63,260 bases of DNA, taken from Alphaproteobacteria bacterium (GTDB lineage: Bacteria; Pseudomonadota; Alphaproteobacteria; RF32; CAG-239). A program made the position numbers and the translations under genes. Where the stretch lies: positions 1 to 63,260 of the forward strand of contig JAGAZZ010000047.1 of assembly GCA_017939155.1 (NCBI GenBank), given 5' to 3'. A model generated the notes under the pieces. The model was not told the origin of the DNA. It saw nothing but the letters and a program-made list of their open reading frames with translations, and did no database searches. Of the stretch, positions 24,078 to 34,040 are shown piece after piece (the first letter of the stretch is position 1; each line of letters starts with the position of its first letter).

Positions 24078-25327
24078 TTGAAAAAATCCGTAGAACGCTA
24101 ATTATAAAATACACCCTTGTCATCACAGTAATTCTATCTTTGGGATTTGCCGCAAGTTATGGCTCTTATCGCCATAACGGCGTTAAATTATTATATGACA
24201 GTTTATATGACTATCTTACCGAAGAAGTTTGGGAAGCCGAAGAATTTTTAAACAACTATAACGACAAAACGGAAATCCATACAATCAAAGCAGATATTAA
24301 ATCGCTGCATAATTTCAGTTATTGGATTATCGACAAGAAAATTGTCCATGCAGAACAGCCACAAAACGAGGCTCTTGCTAAGCAATTGGAACAACGCCTT
24401 TTAACTAAAAACTATGAAGCCGGAAAAATCTATCACGAAAATATGAAAAACAATCGGCAAAAATGGTATTTTATTGTTATTAAACAAAATTTATCCCTTA
24501 ATCAGGCGCAAAAAGGAGAGGTTTTTGTCCTTGCTAACTATACACCTATCCGCAAAAATGCCAAAACATACATCAAAATAGCTTTTTTTGCCGTGGGGAT
24601 TATGATTATTTTATCTTATTTGCTCGCAAGCTTTTTTGTTGCGCGTTCTATGACATATATTGAACAAAGCTATAAAAAGCAGAAAAAGTTTGTATCGGAC
24701 GCGGCTCACGAGCTTCGCACCCCTTTGGCCATTTTATACTCCTATGCTGAGTTACTTGAATACAATCCGCAAAAAAAAGAGGTTCTTACAGACATTAAAT
24801 CTGAAATCCAGCAGATGAATGACTTGGTTGATAAACTTTTATCTCTTGCCAGATATGATAATTCGACGATTGCTTTGCAAAAAGAGCCTGTCTTATTAAA
24901 TAAAATCATCTCTGAGGTTATCTCTTCAATGCAACATTTGTGCCCGACTGCCATGTTTCATTTTGCTCAGGCTGATGTAAAAGTTAAACTTAATGCTGAC
25001 AAAGTTATGATTAAACAGCTTATCAATATTTTATTGGATAACGCCCTTAAATACACTAATGAGGATAAAAAAATTGAGATTAAATTAGCTCGACAGTCCT
25101 CTCAAGTTAAAATTATCATTAAAGACAACGGCATAGGGATAAAAAAGGAAGATTTGCCTTTTATCTTTGACCGTTTTTGGCGGGCAGAAAAATCCCGCCA
25201 TCAAAAGGGCTTGGGCTTAGGTCTATCTTTGGCTGACACCATCGTCAAACTACACCATGGCTCTATTACCGCCAGCAGCCAGCTGGGGCAAGGAACAGCT
25301 TTTGAAATTATTTTACCCCTTATTTAA
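24074..25327 (+). CDS. Sensor histidine kinase
   Basis: A 417-residue membrane kinase. Transmembrane segments at about 12-30 and 172-190 flank a periplasmic sensor domain of some 140 residues. The HisKA motif SDAAHELRTPLAIL contains the phosphorylated His, followed by HATPase boxes LLDNALKYT, DNGIGIKKEDLPFIFDRFW and GLGLGLSLAD. The layout matches QseC/PmrB-like kinases. The start overlaps the response regulator end by 4 nt. The kinase is intact although its cognate regulator is interrupted, which suggests a recent mutation or a different partner. Confidence 0.93.
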   Translation: MIEKIRRTLIIKYTLVITVILSLGFAASYGSYRHNGVKLLYDSLYDYLTEEVWEAEEFLNNYNDKTEIHTIKADIKSLHNFSYWIIDKKIVHAEQPQNEALAKQLEQRLLTKNYEAGKIYHENMKNNRQKWYFIVIKQNLSLNQAQKGEVFVLANYTPIRKNAKTYIKIAFFAVGIMIILSYLLASFFVARSMTYIEQSYKKQKKFVSDAAHELRTPLAILYSYAELLEYNPQKKEVLTDIKSEIQQMNDLVDKLLSLARYDNSTIALQKEPVLLNKIISEVISSMQHLCPTAMFHFAQADVKVKLNADKVMIKQLINILLDNALKYTNEDKKIEIKLARQSSQVKIIIKDNGIGIKKEDLPFIFDRFWRAEKSRHQKGLGLGLSLADTIVKLHHGSITASSQLGQGTAFEIILPLI

Positions 25328-25364
25328 TAAAAATTAGATAATCAGGCTGTTTTTATTTTAAAAA

Positions 25365-25829
25365 TCACTTTCGAAAAGAAAAATATTTGTGCACAAAAAA
25401 GGTCATTACCGTAATGATACAGATACAGCAAAGCTGGGCAGCAGCTTTGTTTAGATTTGGAATTTCAAGAAAGATACTGTTTGGAGGCAAGATTTCTTTT
25501 AAGCGGATTATGCGTACAAATAATGCCAGCAACCCTGTGTTAATAAAGTATAAAACGATATATGACGAAAAAGCTTTAGCGTATTCTTTTTTGAAGTTAC
25601 CGGTACTTTGGAAAACATAGTAGCGCATCGTTGCAATCGAGATATTAATATTGACAAGATTCATCAATAAAAGCGAAAGCTGTTCTTTACCTTCTGTTAT
25701 ATACAAAAAAATGTAATAAATAATGAAAGACAGCGCGGTATTAAACCCGCCTACCAGTAAAAAACGGATTTTTTGATTTAGCTTAAACCAAATTTCTTCT
25801 AATTTTTTATATGCGTTTCCTATTCCCAT
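25365..25829 (-). CDS. GtrA-family membrane protein
   Basis: A 154-residue protein with four hydrophobic segments. FLLVGGFNTALSFIIYYIFL is the hallmark start of the GtrA family, and NLVNINISIATMRYYVFQS is the conserved second block. GtrA proteins are thought to help move lipid-linked sugars (undecaprenyl-phosphate glucose) across the inner membrane. An envelope-modification role fits the neighbouring eptA/PAP2 cluster, but no flippase-linked glycosyltransferase is adjacent. Confidence 0.88.
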   Translation of the reverse strand: MGIGNAYKKLEEIWFKLNQKIRFLLVGGFNTALSFIIYYIFLYITEGKEQLSLLLMNLVNINISIATMRYYVFQSTGNFKKEYAKAFSSYIVLYFINTGLLALFVRIIRLKEILPPNSIFLEIPNLNKAAAQLCCICIITVMTFFVHKYFSFRK

Positions 25830-25969
25830 AGTCCCTCCGTATGTTTTAGTGAAGAATAACTTAAAAAAAATAAAATATTGTAAATATTTTTGTTTTCAGG
25901 AGAAAAATTTAAACTTGCAAATAAGCGGATTTATGATAGAAGTTTAGGGTATTTTTTAGGAGAACAATC

Positions 25970-26257
25970 ATGGCCGTTGATAATGATACCGTTCGGCGCA
26001 TTGCTTTTTTGGCAAGGCTTAAGGTCGAACAAGACAAGCTTGAAGAAACAAAAGAAGAATTTAATAAAATTTTAGCCTGGGTAGAAGAACTCGGTGAAGT
26101 GAATACTGATAATGTCGAGCCCTTGGTTTCGGTTAATAATGAAACGTTGACTTTACGACAAGATGAAGTTTTGAGCGGACATATCAGCGAAGAAATTTTA
26201 GCTAATGCACCGGCTAAAGAATATGGCTATTTTGTTGTGCCCAAGGTTGTGGAGTAG
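25970..26257 (+). CDS. gatC: Asp-tRNA(Asn)/Glu-tRNA(Gln) amidotransferase subunit C
   Basis: The 95-residue GatC is the small stabilising subunit of the amidotransferase that converts Glu-tRNA(Gln) and Asp-tRNA(Asn) to the correct amides. It starts [20 protein letters not shown] after AGGAGAACA. The [20 protein letters not shown] helix and a late LRQDE are typical. It is the first gene of the gatCAB operon. Confidence 0.95.
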   Translation: MAVDNDTVRRIAFLARLKVEQDKLEETKEEFNKILAWVEELGEVNTDNVEPLVSVNNETLTLRQDEVLSGHISEEILANAPAKEYGYFVVPKVVE

Positions 26258-26262
26258 AAAAG

Positions 26263-27717
26263 ATGAGTAATTTAACAGATTTAACAATCAGCGAATCGCT
26301 TGCAAAATTAAGAAAAAAAGAAATTTCTCCGGTCGAACTGGCAACTGCCTATATTGAGAAAATGAGCGAAAATAACAAATACAACGCTTACATTACCCAA
26401 ACAACCGAACAGGCTTTAGAACAAGCCAAAGCCTCTGAAAAAAGATATACTGATGGGACGAATCGTCCGCTTGAGGGAATCGCTTTGGGCATTAAAGATT
26501 TATTTTGCACAAAAAACGTGCGCACAACAGCTTGTTCGCATATTATTGATAATTTTGTACCACAATACGAATCAACCGTCACACAAAACCTGCTTAATGA
26601 CGGGGCTTTGTTTTTAGGCAAGCTTAATTTGGATGAGTTTGCAATGGGAGGAAGTAATGAAACAAGTTATTTCGGACCGGTGGTTAACCCTTGGAGCAGA
26701 GAAACAAAGCTTGTTGCCGGCGGTTCTTCCGGCGGTTCGGCGGCTGCCGTGGCGGCTAAAATGTGTGCAGCGGCAACGGGAACGGACACAGGCGGCTCTA
26801 TCCGGCAACCGTCTGCTTTTTGCGGCGTGACCGGTATTAAACCGACATACGGGCGTTGTTCGCGTTATGGCATTATTGCTTTTGCCTCTTCTCTCGACCA
26901 AGCCGGACCGATTTGCAAAGACGTGACAGATTGCGCGCTTATGCTTAACAGTATGGCAGGATATGACGCCAAAGATTCAACCTCATCAAAAGTTACTGTT
27001 CCTGATTTTACATCTTTTATCGGGCAAGATATTAAAGGGCTTAAGGTTGGTATTCCCGAGGAGTATCGTTCGGATGGGTTAAACGCGGAGGTTAGCGCTT
27101 ATTGGGACAAAGCCGCAGAAATCTTAAAAGCGCAAGGCGCGGAGATTGTTCATATTAACCTACCGCATACAAAATACGCTTTGCCGACATATTATGTGAT
27201 TGCTCCCGCAGAAGCTTCTTCTAACTTGGCAAGATATGACGGCGTCCGTTATGGCAACAGGGTTAGCGGCAATGGGTTGGATGAACTTTATATCAACACT
27301 AGAACCGAAGGCTTTGGCAAAGAAGTTAAGCGCCGTATCCTTATCGGCACCTATGTTCTTTCTGCAGGTTATTATGACGCGTATTATCTCAAAGCGCAAA
27401 AAGTTCGGCGGTTGATTAAGAATGATTTTGATGAAGCATTTAAAAAATGCGATGTTATTTTAACTCCGACCAGCCCGATTGAACCTTTTGCTATCGGTGA
27501 TAAGAAAATGCTTGAAAACCCGATTAATATGTATTTGAACGATGTGTTTACCGTATCGGTTAATTTGGCGGGTTTGCCGGCAATGAGCTTGCCTATCGGC
27601 TTATCGAAAAATGGCTTGCCGCTCGGTATGCAGCTTATTGGCAAAAGTTTTGATGAGGCAACAATTTTTAAGGCAGGATACCAACTTGAACGCGGCGCAA
27701 ATTTTGTTAGGATGTAA
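26263..27717 (+). CDS. gatA: Glutamyl-tRNA(Gln) amidotransferase subunit A
   Basis: GatA is the 484-residue amidase subunit that releases ammonia from glutamine. The amidase signature [15 protein letters not shown] and the catalytic Lys-Ser-Ser set (GIKDLF with Lys, SSGGS, and [14 protein letters not shown]) are present. It follows gatC by 5 nt and precedes gatB by 5 nt. The operon implies that Gln-tRNA and perhaps Asn-tRNA are made indirectly. Confidence 0.97.
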   Translation: MSNLTDLTISESLAKLRKKEISPVELATAYIEKMSENNKYNAYITQTTEQALEQAKASEKRYTDGTNRPLEGIALGIKDLFCTKNVRTTACSHIIDNFVPQYESTVTQNLLNDGALFLGKLNLDEFAMGGSNETSYFGPVVNPWSRETKLVAGGSSGGSAAAVAAKMCAAATGTDTGGSIRQPSAFCGVTGIKPTYGRCSRYGIIAFASSLDQAGPICKDVTDCALMLNSMAGYDAKDSTSSKVTVPDFTSFIGQDIKGLKVGIPEEYRSDGLNAEVSAYWDKAAEILKAQGAEIVHINLPHTKYALPTYYVIAPAEASSNLARYDGVRYGNRVSGNGLDELYINTRTEGFGKEVKRRILIGTYVLSAGYYDAYYLKAQKVRRLIKNDFDEAFKKCDVILTPTSPIEPFAIGDKKMLENPINMYLNDVFTVSVNLAGLPAMSLPIGLSKNGLPLGMQLIGKSFDEATIFKAGYQLERGANFVRM

Positions 27718-27722
27718 AGAAA

Positions 27723-29180
27723 ATGGCTGAATACATTATTGAAACAGAAAAAGGAAAATGGGAAGTTATCTGCGGACTGGAAATTCACTGTCAGATTATC
27801 TCCAAATCAAAAATTTTCAGTGGCGCGTCGACCGAATTTGGTGATGATGTTAATGAAAATGTGTCATTTGTTGACGCAGGCATGCCCGGTATGTTGCCGA
27901 CTTTGAATATGGAGTGCGTTCACCAAGCAGTTAAAACCGGTTTAGGGCTTAATGCGGTTATTAATAAATATTCCGAATTTTCACGCAAAAATTACTTCTA
28001 TGCTGATTTACCGCAAGGGTATCAGATTACCCAGTTTGTTCATCCGATTGTCGGTGAAGGTGCGATTGATATTGATTTGGCGGACGGTACAACAAAAACA
28101 ATCCGCATTGAGAGAATGCATATTGAACAGGACGCCGGCAAATCTATTCATGATATTGACCCAAAAAAGAGTTTTATTGACTTAAACCGTGCGGGCGTAG
28201 GGTTAATGGAAATTGTGACCAAACCGGATTTCAGAGCACCGGAAGAAGCTGGGGCATTTTTGCGCAAATTGCGCTCTATTTTACGTTATCTTGAAACGTG
28301 TGACGGCAATATGGATGAAGGCTCTATGCGTTGCGATGTTAATGTTTCCGTTCGTCCGTACGGCTCGGACGAGCTTCGCACAAGGTGCGAAATGAAAAAT
28401 GTCAACAGTGTTAAATTTGTTATGCAAGCCATCGAATCGGAAGCAAAACGCCACGTCGAAGTTTATGAAAACGGTGGAGAAATTTGTCAGGAAACACGCC
28501 AGTTTGACCCGACGACGCTCTCTACCAAAGTTATGCGCAAAAAAGAATTTGCGCACGATTACCGCTATTTTCCAGAGCCGGATTTACCACCGCTGATTTT
28601 AAGCGATGACTTCATTGCCAAAATTAAAAATGAATTGGTAGAATTGCCGGATGCAAAGAAAGTACGTTTTGTTAAAGATTTAGGTCTGACACCCTACGAT
28701 GCAATGGTTATTTGCGAAAACAAAGAAGTTGCACAGTTTTTTGAAAAAGCAGCAGCTGGACGTGATGGCAAAAAGGTTGCTAACTGGTTGATGGGTGATT
28801 TTTTTGCTATGTTAAACAAAAAGAATTTAGATATTAAAAATTCTCCTGTCAGCGCAGAAAATTTAGGTAAATTGGTTGATTTAATCAGCAAAGACGTTAT
28901 TTCGGGAAAAATTGCCAAAGATGTTTTTGAGATTATGGCGGAAACGGGTGAAAATCCGGAAGATATTGTAGAGAAAAAAGGCTTAAAGCAAGTGACTGAC
29001 ACTTCCGCAATTGAGGCAATCATTGATTTGGTTATAAGCCAAAACCCTGATAATGTTGCAAGCTACAAAGCCGGCAAGGTTAATCTGATGGGATGGTTTG
29101 TCGGGCAAGTGATGAAACAATCTCAAGGCAAAGCGAATCCAGCTATGGTGAATAAACTGTTGAAAGATAAGCTCGGCTGA
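27723..29180 (+). CDS. gatB: Aspartyl/glutamyl-tRNA amidotransferase subunit B
   Basis: GatB (485 residues) binds the mischarged tRNA and carries the kinase-like activation site. [13 protein letters not shown] opens the domain, and [11 protein letters not shown] and [11 protein letters not shown] follow. The [21 protein letters not shown] block (here [17 protein letters not shown]) is intact, and the C-terminal YqeY-like helical tail is complete. It ends the gatCAB operon with TGA. Confidence 0.97.
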   Translation: MAEYIIETEKGKWEVICGLEIHCQIISKSKIFSGASTEFGDDVNENVSFVDAGMPGMLPTLNMECVHQAVKTGLGLNAVINKYSEFSRKNYFYADLPQGYQITQFVHPIVGEGAIDIDLADGTTKTIRIERMHIEQDAGKSIHDIDPKKSFIDLNRAGVGLMEIVTKPDFRAPEEAGAFLRKLRSILRYLETCDGNMDEGSMRCDVNVSVRPYGSDELRTRCEMKNVNSVKFVMQAIESEAKRHVEVYENGGEICQETRQFDPTTLSTKVMRKKEFAHDYRYFPEPDLPPLILSDDFIAKIKNELVELPDAKKVRFVKDLGLTPYDAMVICENKEVAQFFEKAAAGRDGKKVANWLMGDFFAMLNKKNLDIKNSPVSAENLGKLVDLISKDVISGKIAKDVFEIMAETGENPEDIVEKKGLKQVTDTSAIEAIIDLVISQNPDNVASYKAGKVNLMGWFVGQVMKQSQGKANPAMVNKLLKDKLG

Positions 29181-29230
29181 TTATTTATTTTAAGAAAATA
29201 TTAAGTAAATATAAAACTTTAGGTATAAAA

Positions 29231-29261
29231 ATAAGGGTGTAAAGCGTAAATACACCCTTAT
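29231..29261 (+). terminator. Hairpin after gatB
   Basis: ATAAGGGTGTA (29231-29241) and TACACCCTTAT (29251-29261) form an 11-bp stem with a 9-nt loop. There is no proper T tail, so it may be a weak terminator or an RNA-stabilising end. Confidence 0.5.
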
Positions 29262-29344
29262 AAACATAGACATTAGTTTTATAGACCTTTATTTTGTAAA
29301 AACAACTCTTTATATTGACTCTGCAATTAATGAGGAGTTTTATC

Positions 29345-29539
29345 ATGAGTAAGGTTAACATTGCAAATTACGTTGTTTATGATTTGGCGAATCGGTTTAA
29401 CTGTATTGAGCATAATGATTTGGACAACGAGATTGTCGGCATGGTTGCCGAAAATTGGCATAAAAAACATTTTGTTTCAGGGGCTAAGGGGATTAAGCAT
29501 AATCATAGTGAGCAGATTAGGCAAAAATTTATGATTTGA
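29345..29539 (+). CDS. Small hypothetical protein
   Basis: A 64-residue protein that starts MSKVNIANYVVYDLANRF at an ATG preceded by GAGGAG; an earlier in-frame start has no site. It has a possible His cluster near the C-terminus (KHNHSEQ). No family recognised. It is followed by another short unknown gene. Confidence 0.55.
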   Translation: MSKVNIANYVVYDLANRFNCIEHNDLDNEIVGMVAENWHKKHFVSGAKGIKHNHSEQIRQKFMI

Positions 29540-29656
29540 GAATCGATAATTCCTAGTCATTATTATTGTCAATATAGCAATATTTAGAGCTTTAAAAAAG
29601 ATTTTAATTTCATACTTCTTTCGATGTTTGGTTTTATTTTTGTGAGGTATGAAAAA

Positions 29657-29905
29657 ATGGATAGAGCAAATAGAGATAAATTAACGGACAATATGATTTT
29701 TGTCGGCACAATTTATGACAGCTTTGAAGCTTTGGAAGAAACGCTTGGCAAACTGAAACTTGAAAAACCGCTGTTTATTACTCATGTTGCTAAAATGGCT
29801 TTTGCAGAAGAAGTGTTTAAGCGGGCTGAGGGAAGAGATATTTCTTGCAAATTTGTTCCACCTCATGCGCAAGGGAAATATAAAAATCATAGATTATATA
29901 ATTAA
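29657..29905 (+). CDS. Small hypothetical protein
   Basis: An 82-residue protein that starts MDRANRDKLTDNMIFVGTIY at an ATG behind GAGG. It looks soluble and mixed alpha/beta (KPLFITHVAKMAFAEEVF). It ends in the terminator at 29904-29931. No family recognised; expression is supported by the terminator and the site. Confidence 0.55.
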   Translation: MDRANRDKLTDNMIFVGTIYDSFEALEETLGKLKLEKPLFITHVAKMAFAEEVFKRAEGRDISCKFVPPHAQGKYKNHRLYN

Positions 29906-29931
29906 AAAAAGCAGCTTTATGCTGCTTTTTT
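29904..29931 (+). terminator. Intrinsic terminator
   Basis: AAAAAGCAGC and GCTGCTTTTTT pair around TTTAT, giving a bidirectional hairpin with A and T tails after the small gene ending at 29905. Confidence 0.8.
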
Positions 29932-29956
29932 GATTAAAAGATTCTCTTGGTACGAT

Positions 29957-29982
29957 AACTCCCCGCTTTACGGCGGGGAGTT
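29957..29982. repeat. GC-rich hairpin beside secF
   Basis: AACTCCCCGC (29957-29966), 6-nt loop, GCGGGGAGTT (29973-29982), then TTCTTTTAG on the plus strand. It is oddly GC-rich for this genome and resembles the foldback ends of IS200/IS605 elements more than a secF terminator, because on the minus strand no T run follows the stem. Confidence 0.45.
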
Positions 29983-29997
29983 CTTTTAGTTTTTATC

Positions 29998-30933
29998 TTA
30001 ACCGATTGTACCGAAGTAGTTTTCCTCGTCTTTATGCTCAACGGCTCTCAAATCAAACAGATTTAAGAATGCCGTGCAGATATAGATTGAGGAGTATGTT
30101 CCGATAATCAAACCGGCAAGAATGGTGAAAGCAAAACTCTCTAAGGCTTCTCCGCCCCAAATATACAACGGAATAACCGCAATTAAAGTGGTTACGCCAG
30201 TTAAAATCGTGCGGGAGAAGATGTCATTAATACTTTTGTTTAACAACTCAAGCTGTGGCATTTTGCGATATTTTTTCAAGTTTTCACGAATACGGTCATA
30301 GGTTACCACCGTGTCGTTGATTGAATAACCGACAAGGGTTAAAATCGCCGCAACCGTGGTTAAGCTGAAATCAAAACGGAAGTATGACAACAACCCGACA
30401 GTTATGATTATATCGTGGAACAAGCCTAACAAAGCGCCAAGCGCAAATTGCCACTCAAAACGTGCCCAAATATAAATAGCAATTGCAAGCATTGCTAGAA
30501 CGGAGGCAACAATACCGGCGGTTTTTAACTCATCACCAACTTGCGGACCGACGTTTTCCACCCGACGATATTCATAACCATTGCCCAAGATATTTTTAAT
30601 ATCGACAACGGCTTTTCTTTGTGCGGCCTCATCAGCGTTTTCGGCTTGAGCTCTAATCATCAGTTCATCACCTTTTTCACCAATAGTTTGCAAATTCAGC
30701 TCATCTAATTTCAACACGCTTAACTTAGAGCGAATTTCCTCAACGTTTATCGGTTGTTCAGCCTTAATTTCCATTAAAACGCCACCCGAAAAGTCAATAC
30801 CGAAATTAAACCCTTTGAAATACATACTCAAAAAAGACAAGATTATCAAAATTCCCGATAACGCATAAGTAAAATAACGCGCTTTCATAAAATCGATATT
30901 TGTGTCTTTGGTTATCCATTTTAACATAGTCAT
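29998..30933 (-). CDS. secF: Protein translocase subunit SecF
   Basis: SecF (311 residues) helps SecYEG pull proteins through the inner membrane using proton motive force. It has six membrane spans with a periplasmic domain after the first. FNFGIDFSGGVLMEIK and YSINDTVVTYDRIREN are the family signatures. It follows secD by 19 nt in the yajC-secD-secF operon. Confidence 0.97.
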   Translation of the reverse strand: MTMLKWITKDTNIDFMKARYFTYALSGILIILSFLSMYFKGFNFGIDFSGGVLMEIKAEQPINVEEIRSKLSVLKLDELNLQTIGEKGDELMIRAQAENADEAAQRKAVVDIKNILGNGYEYRRVENVGPQVGDELKTAGIVASVLAMLAIAIYIWARFEWQFALGALLGLFHDIIITVGLLSYFRFDFSLTTVAAILTLVGYSINDTVVTYDRIRENLKKYRKMPQLELLNKSINDIFSRTILTGVTTLIAVIPLYIWGGEALESFAFTILAGLIIGTYSSIYICTAFLNLFDLRAVEHKDEENYFGTIG

Positions 30934-30952
30934 TTTTTTATTCCTTATTAAA

Positions 30953-32503
30953 TTAAATCGGCAAAGCTTTGGGCTTAAAGCGATTAAACCAAGCCGTGAT
31001 AATTAAACGGGTTACCGTTACGGATGTAAACAGCGAGGTAACAATACCTACAGCTAACGTTACGGCAAAACCTCTAACCGGACCACTGCCAAAGTAGAAT
31101 AGAACAGCTGAAGCAATAAGCGTGGTTAGGTTTGAGTCGATAATAGTTCCCCATGCAAAAGTAAAACCTGTTTCTATTGCATCTTTAATCGAACGACCGT
31201 TTTTAACTTCTTCGCGCATACGTTCAAAGATTAAAACGTTTGCATCTACCGCCATACCGATTGTCAAGATAATACCGGCAATACCGGGTAAAGTTAATGT
31301 TGCACCAATCAGGCTTAATGCGCCCAACATCAAAAACAGGTTCAAGAAAACCGTAATGGTCGTAAACAGCCCAAACAAGCCGTAAGCTAGGAGCAAGAAA
31401 ACAACCACGCCGATAAACCCGATGACCGAAGCAAAAATACCAGCCTCAATTGAATCGGCGCCAAGCCCTGCGCCCACGGTTCTTTCTTCAAGAATATTTA
31501 ACGGGGCAGGAAGCGCACCGGAACGGAGAAGCAACGCTAGCTCCTGAGCGCTTTCAGAGGTATAATTTCCGGTAATAACACCAGAACCGCCGGTGATTGC
31601 AGACTGGATTGTCGGAGCAGAAATAACTTCATCATCCAAAACAATGGCTAACTGTTCGCCAACATTGTTTTTGGTTACTTCGCCAAACTTTTTAGCTCCT
31701 AAGTTATTAAACTTAAAGCTAACAGCCGCCGCACCATCTTGGAAAGAAACACCCGCGTCGGTTAACGTTTCACCACCGACAGCCGGTTTTCTTACAATAA
31801 CATATTGTTCCCCGGCAGAGCCACGGATAATGCGAGAAGAACTTTTAAGCTTGCCGCGTCTGGCTTCTGCCGCAGTGGTTGAACTGTCTACCAAGTGGAA
31901 GGTCATCTTAGCAGTTTTACCTAACAAAACTTTTACTTCTTCAGGATTTTGAATACCCGGAAGTTGAACTAAGATACGCCCATAGCCCTGACTTTGAATA
32001 ATCGGTTCGTTTGTTCCGAACTCATCAATACGCTTGCGGACAATTTCAATTGATTGGTCAACAAGTTTGCGTTTGATTTCATTTAAAGCCGGTTCATCAT
32101 AGGTTATAACCAACGTGCCGTCTTGCTCTTCCACTTTAAGCCCCTCGTCCATCTTTCTTAACGGGGTAATTGCTTTGGAGCGAGCATTTGCGTCTTCAAT
32201 TTTAACTTTTAAGCCATCCGCATTGGAATTAATCCCCTGATAGCGAATTCTTGCCTCTTTTAATGCGGAACGGGCAGAATCTTCTAAGCTTTGCATTCTG
32301 TCTTTTAATGCGGCAGACAAGTCTACCTCAAGCAAAAGACTGGAACCGCCTTGCAAATCTAACCCCAAATTAACCGGCTGCCACCAAGAAGGCAGTTTTG
32401 TTTTTGAATCTTTGACAAAGTTTGGCACCGTAAAGAAAATACCCAGTGCGCATACCGCCAAAATCATAATTACTCTTTGTAATGACAGTTTATACATTTT
32501 CAC
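30953..32503 (-). CDS. secD: Protein translocase subunit SecD
   Basis: SecD (516 residues) is the larger partner of SecF. After the first span come LGLDLQGGSSLLLEVDL and the P1 head, then VQLPGIQNPEEVKVLLGKTA, and the C-terminal membrane block with GMAVDANVLIFERMREE. Its length is near normal (most are 500-615). Confidence 0.97.
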   Translation of the reverse strand: MKMYKLSLQRVIMILAVCALGIFFTVPNFVKDSKTKLPSWWQPVNLGLDLQGGSSLLLEVDLSAALKDRMQSLEDSARSALKEARIRYQGINSNADGLKVKIEDANARSKAITPLRKMDEGLKVEEQDGTLVITYDEPALNEIKRKLVDQSIEIVRKRIDEFGTNEPIIQSQGYGRILVQLPGIQNPEEVKVLLGKTAKMTFHLVDSSTTAAEARRGKLKSSSRIIRGSAGEQYVIVRKPAVGGETLTDAGVSFQDGAAAVSFKFNNLGAKKFGEVTKNNVGEQLAIVLDDEVISAPTIQSAITGGSGVITGNYTSESAQELALLLRSGALPAPLNILEERTVGAGLGADSIEAGIFASVIGFIGVVVFLLLAYGLFGLFTTITVFLNLFLMLGALSLIGATLTLPGIAGIILTIGMAVDANVLIFERMREEVKNGRSIKDAIETGFTFAWGTIIDSNLTTLIASAVLFYFGSGPVRGFAVTLAVGIVTSLFTSVTVTRLIITAWFNRFKPKALPI

Positions 32504-32511
32504 TCTCTTTT

Positions 32512-32844
32512 TTATTTTTTTACGTCTTTTTTATCAGAAACTACTTCTCGAACACTTGAACGAGAAATTTTTATTTCCACACCTTTGGCAATTTCAACGG
32601 TTAAGATTTCCTCAGAGGTTTTGGTTACCGTAGCATAAATACCACCACCGGTGATGATTTCATCTTTAGGTTTAATTGCGTTTAGCATATTTTCGTGCTC
32701 TTTCATCTTCTTTTGCTGAGGACGAATAAGCAAAAAATAAAAAATTGCAAAAACAAGTATGAGCTGTATCAAAAAGCCAGCCATAGGGCTTGCTTGCACA
32801 GCCGTTGTCGTTTCAGTCGCCGCAATAGCTTCTGTTATAAACAT
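32512..32844 (-). CDS. yajC: Preprotein translocase subunit YajC
   Basis: A 110-residue single-span protein that joins the SecDF complex. The span reads AGFLIQLILVFAIFYFLLI and is followed by RPQQKKMKEHENML and DEIITGGGIYATV, which are family hallmarks. The ATG at 32844 is preferred because GGAG lies just upstream; an earlier ATG overlaps that site. Confidence 0.95.
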   Translation of the reverse strand: MFITEAIAATETTTAVQASPMAGFLIQLILVFAIFYFLLIRPQQKKMKEHENMLNAIKPKDEIITGGGIYATVTKTSEEILTVEIAKGVEIKISRSSVREVVSDKKDVKK

Positions 32845-32979
32845 ATTTTTCTCCATTATAAAAAATTAGTTTTGTCTTTATGAGTTTAGGTTAAAAAAAA
32901 AGGCGATACAACCTAAAACTCTGAGATTTACCACGAAAAATGCAGATTTTGAGGATAAATACGCTTTTATTTAAATTAT

Positions 32980-33909
32980 TTAGGGCAGATATTGACGGGG
33001 GTTAACCGCTTTTTTGCCGGCACGAACTTCAAAATGAAGCTGAGGTGTATTAACGCTGCCGGTGCGACCTACTGTCGCTATTTTTTCCCCGCGCAGAACT
33101 TTTTGCCCTTTTTTGACATAGAGTTTGTCATTATGGGCGTATGCAGTAATGTAACCGTCAGCGTGCTTAATCAACACTAGATTGCCAAACCCTTTAAGCT
33201 CATTACCCGCATAAGCGACAACGCCTTTATCCGCCGCTTTGACATTTGTTCCGATGGAGGCTTTAATATTTATACCATCGTTACGCCTCCCCTTACCGAC
33301 AACGCCGAAATTTGAAACCACCGCTCCTTTTACCGGCCACATAAACTTACTTTTACGATAAGTTGAAACAGCTTGACGCGGAGCCGATTTCGCTATTTTT
33401 TTAGAAGTTGCCGCTGTTTTGGCTTTTGCCTGCGTGTTAGCAGTTTGTCTTGTAGATGTTATCTTTTTTTGTGAAAAAGAAGAACCGCCAGATGAAGATT
33501 TTGCAGTCATCGTATTGGTGCTAACGCTCCCCGGTAAAGCCAGGACTTGCCCGACATTGAGCGTAAACGGTGCGTCTAAGCCGTTTAATTTGCTAAGGGA
33601 AGTGATGTCCACATCATATTTTTTAGAAATAGCATAAAGTGTTTCGCCTTTTGCAACCGTGTGGGTTTTACGCACAGGTAAGCGTAGATTTTGCCCAACG
33701 CTTAAGATATAAGGAGCTGAAAGATTATTTTCTTCAATTATGCTTCTTAACGGCACTTCATATTTGCGTGACAGACTATATAGCGTATCTCCTTTTTTCA
33801 CAATCACGCTGCTTGGAGTGTAGCTGTTAAACAAAGGAAACCAATTGTTTCCGGCATAGCATCCGGTAAACAACGGCATAAAAAGTAGTACAGCCAGAAC
33901 CTTTTTCAT
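32980..33909 (-). CDS. nlpD: NlpD-like lipoprotein, LysM + LytM murein hydrolase activator
   Basis: A 309-residue outer-membrane lipoprotein candidate: signal peptide with lipobox FTGC at residues 14-17. Two LysM repeats follow (VKKGDTLYSLSRKYEVPLRS and VAKGETLYAISKKYDVDITS), then a Thr/Ser/Ala/Lys-rich linker and a C-terminal M23 domain. The M23 metal ligands are degenerate: NDGINI replaces HxxxD and QLHFEVR replaces HLHFE, as in E. coli NlpD. It should therefore activate amidases for cell division rather than cut peptidoglycan itself. Its place upstream of yajC-secDF is common in alphaproteobacteria. Confidence 0.93.
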   Translation of the reverse strand: MKKVLAVLLFMPLFTGCYAGNNWFPLFNSYTPSSVIVKKGDTLYSLSRKYEVPLRSIIEENNLSAPYILSVGQNLRLPVRKTHTVAKGETLYAISKKYDVDITSLSKLNGLDAPFTLNVGQVLALPGSVSTNTMTAKSSSGGSSFSQKKITSTRQTANTQAKAKTAATSKKIAKSAPRQAVSTYRKSKFMWPVKGAVVSNFGVVGKGRRNDGINIKASIGTNVKAADKGVVAYAGNELKGFGNLVLIKHADGYITAYAHNDKLYVKKGQKVLRGEKIATVGRTGSVNTPQLHFEVRAGKKAVNPRQYLP

Positions 33910-34040
33910 AGTTTCTTCCTTTGTTATTATGCTTTTTATTTAACACCAAATGCCTAAATATTGGTTAAATTGTTTTAGAATATCATCTTGATTTTTGTAA
34001 TGCTTTCCTTTATAAGCGTTTTTAGAGAAAGGATAAAAAA

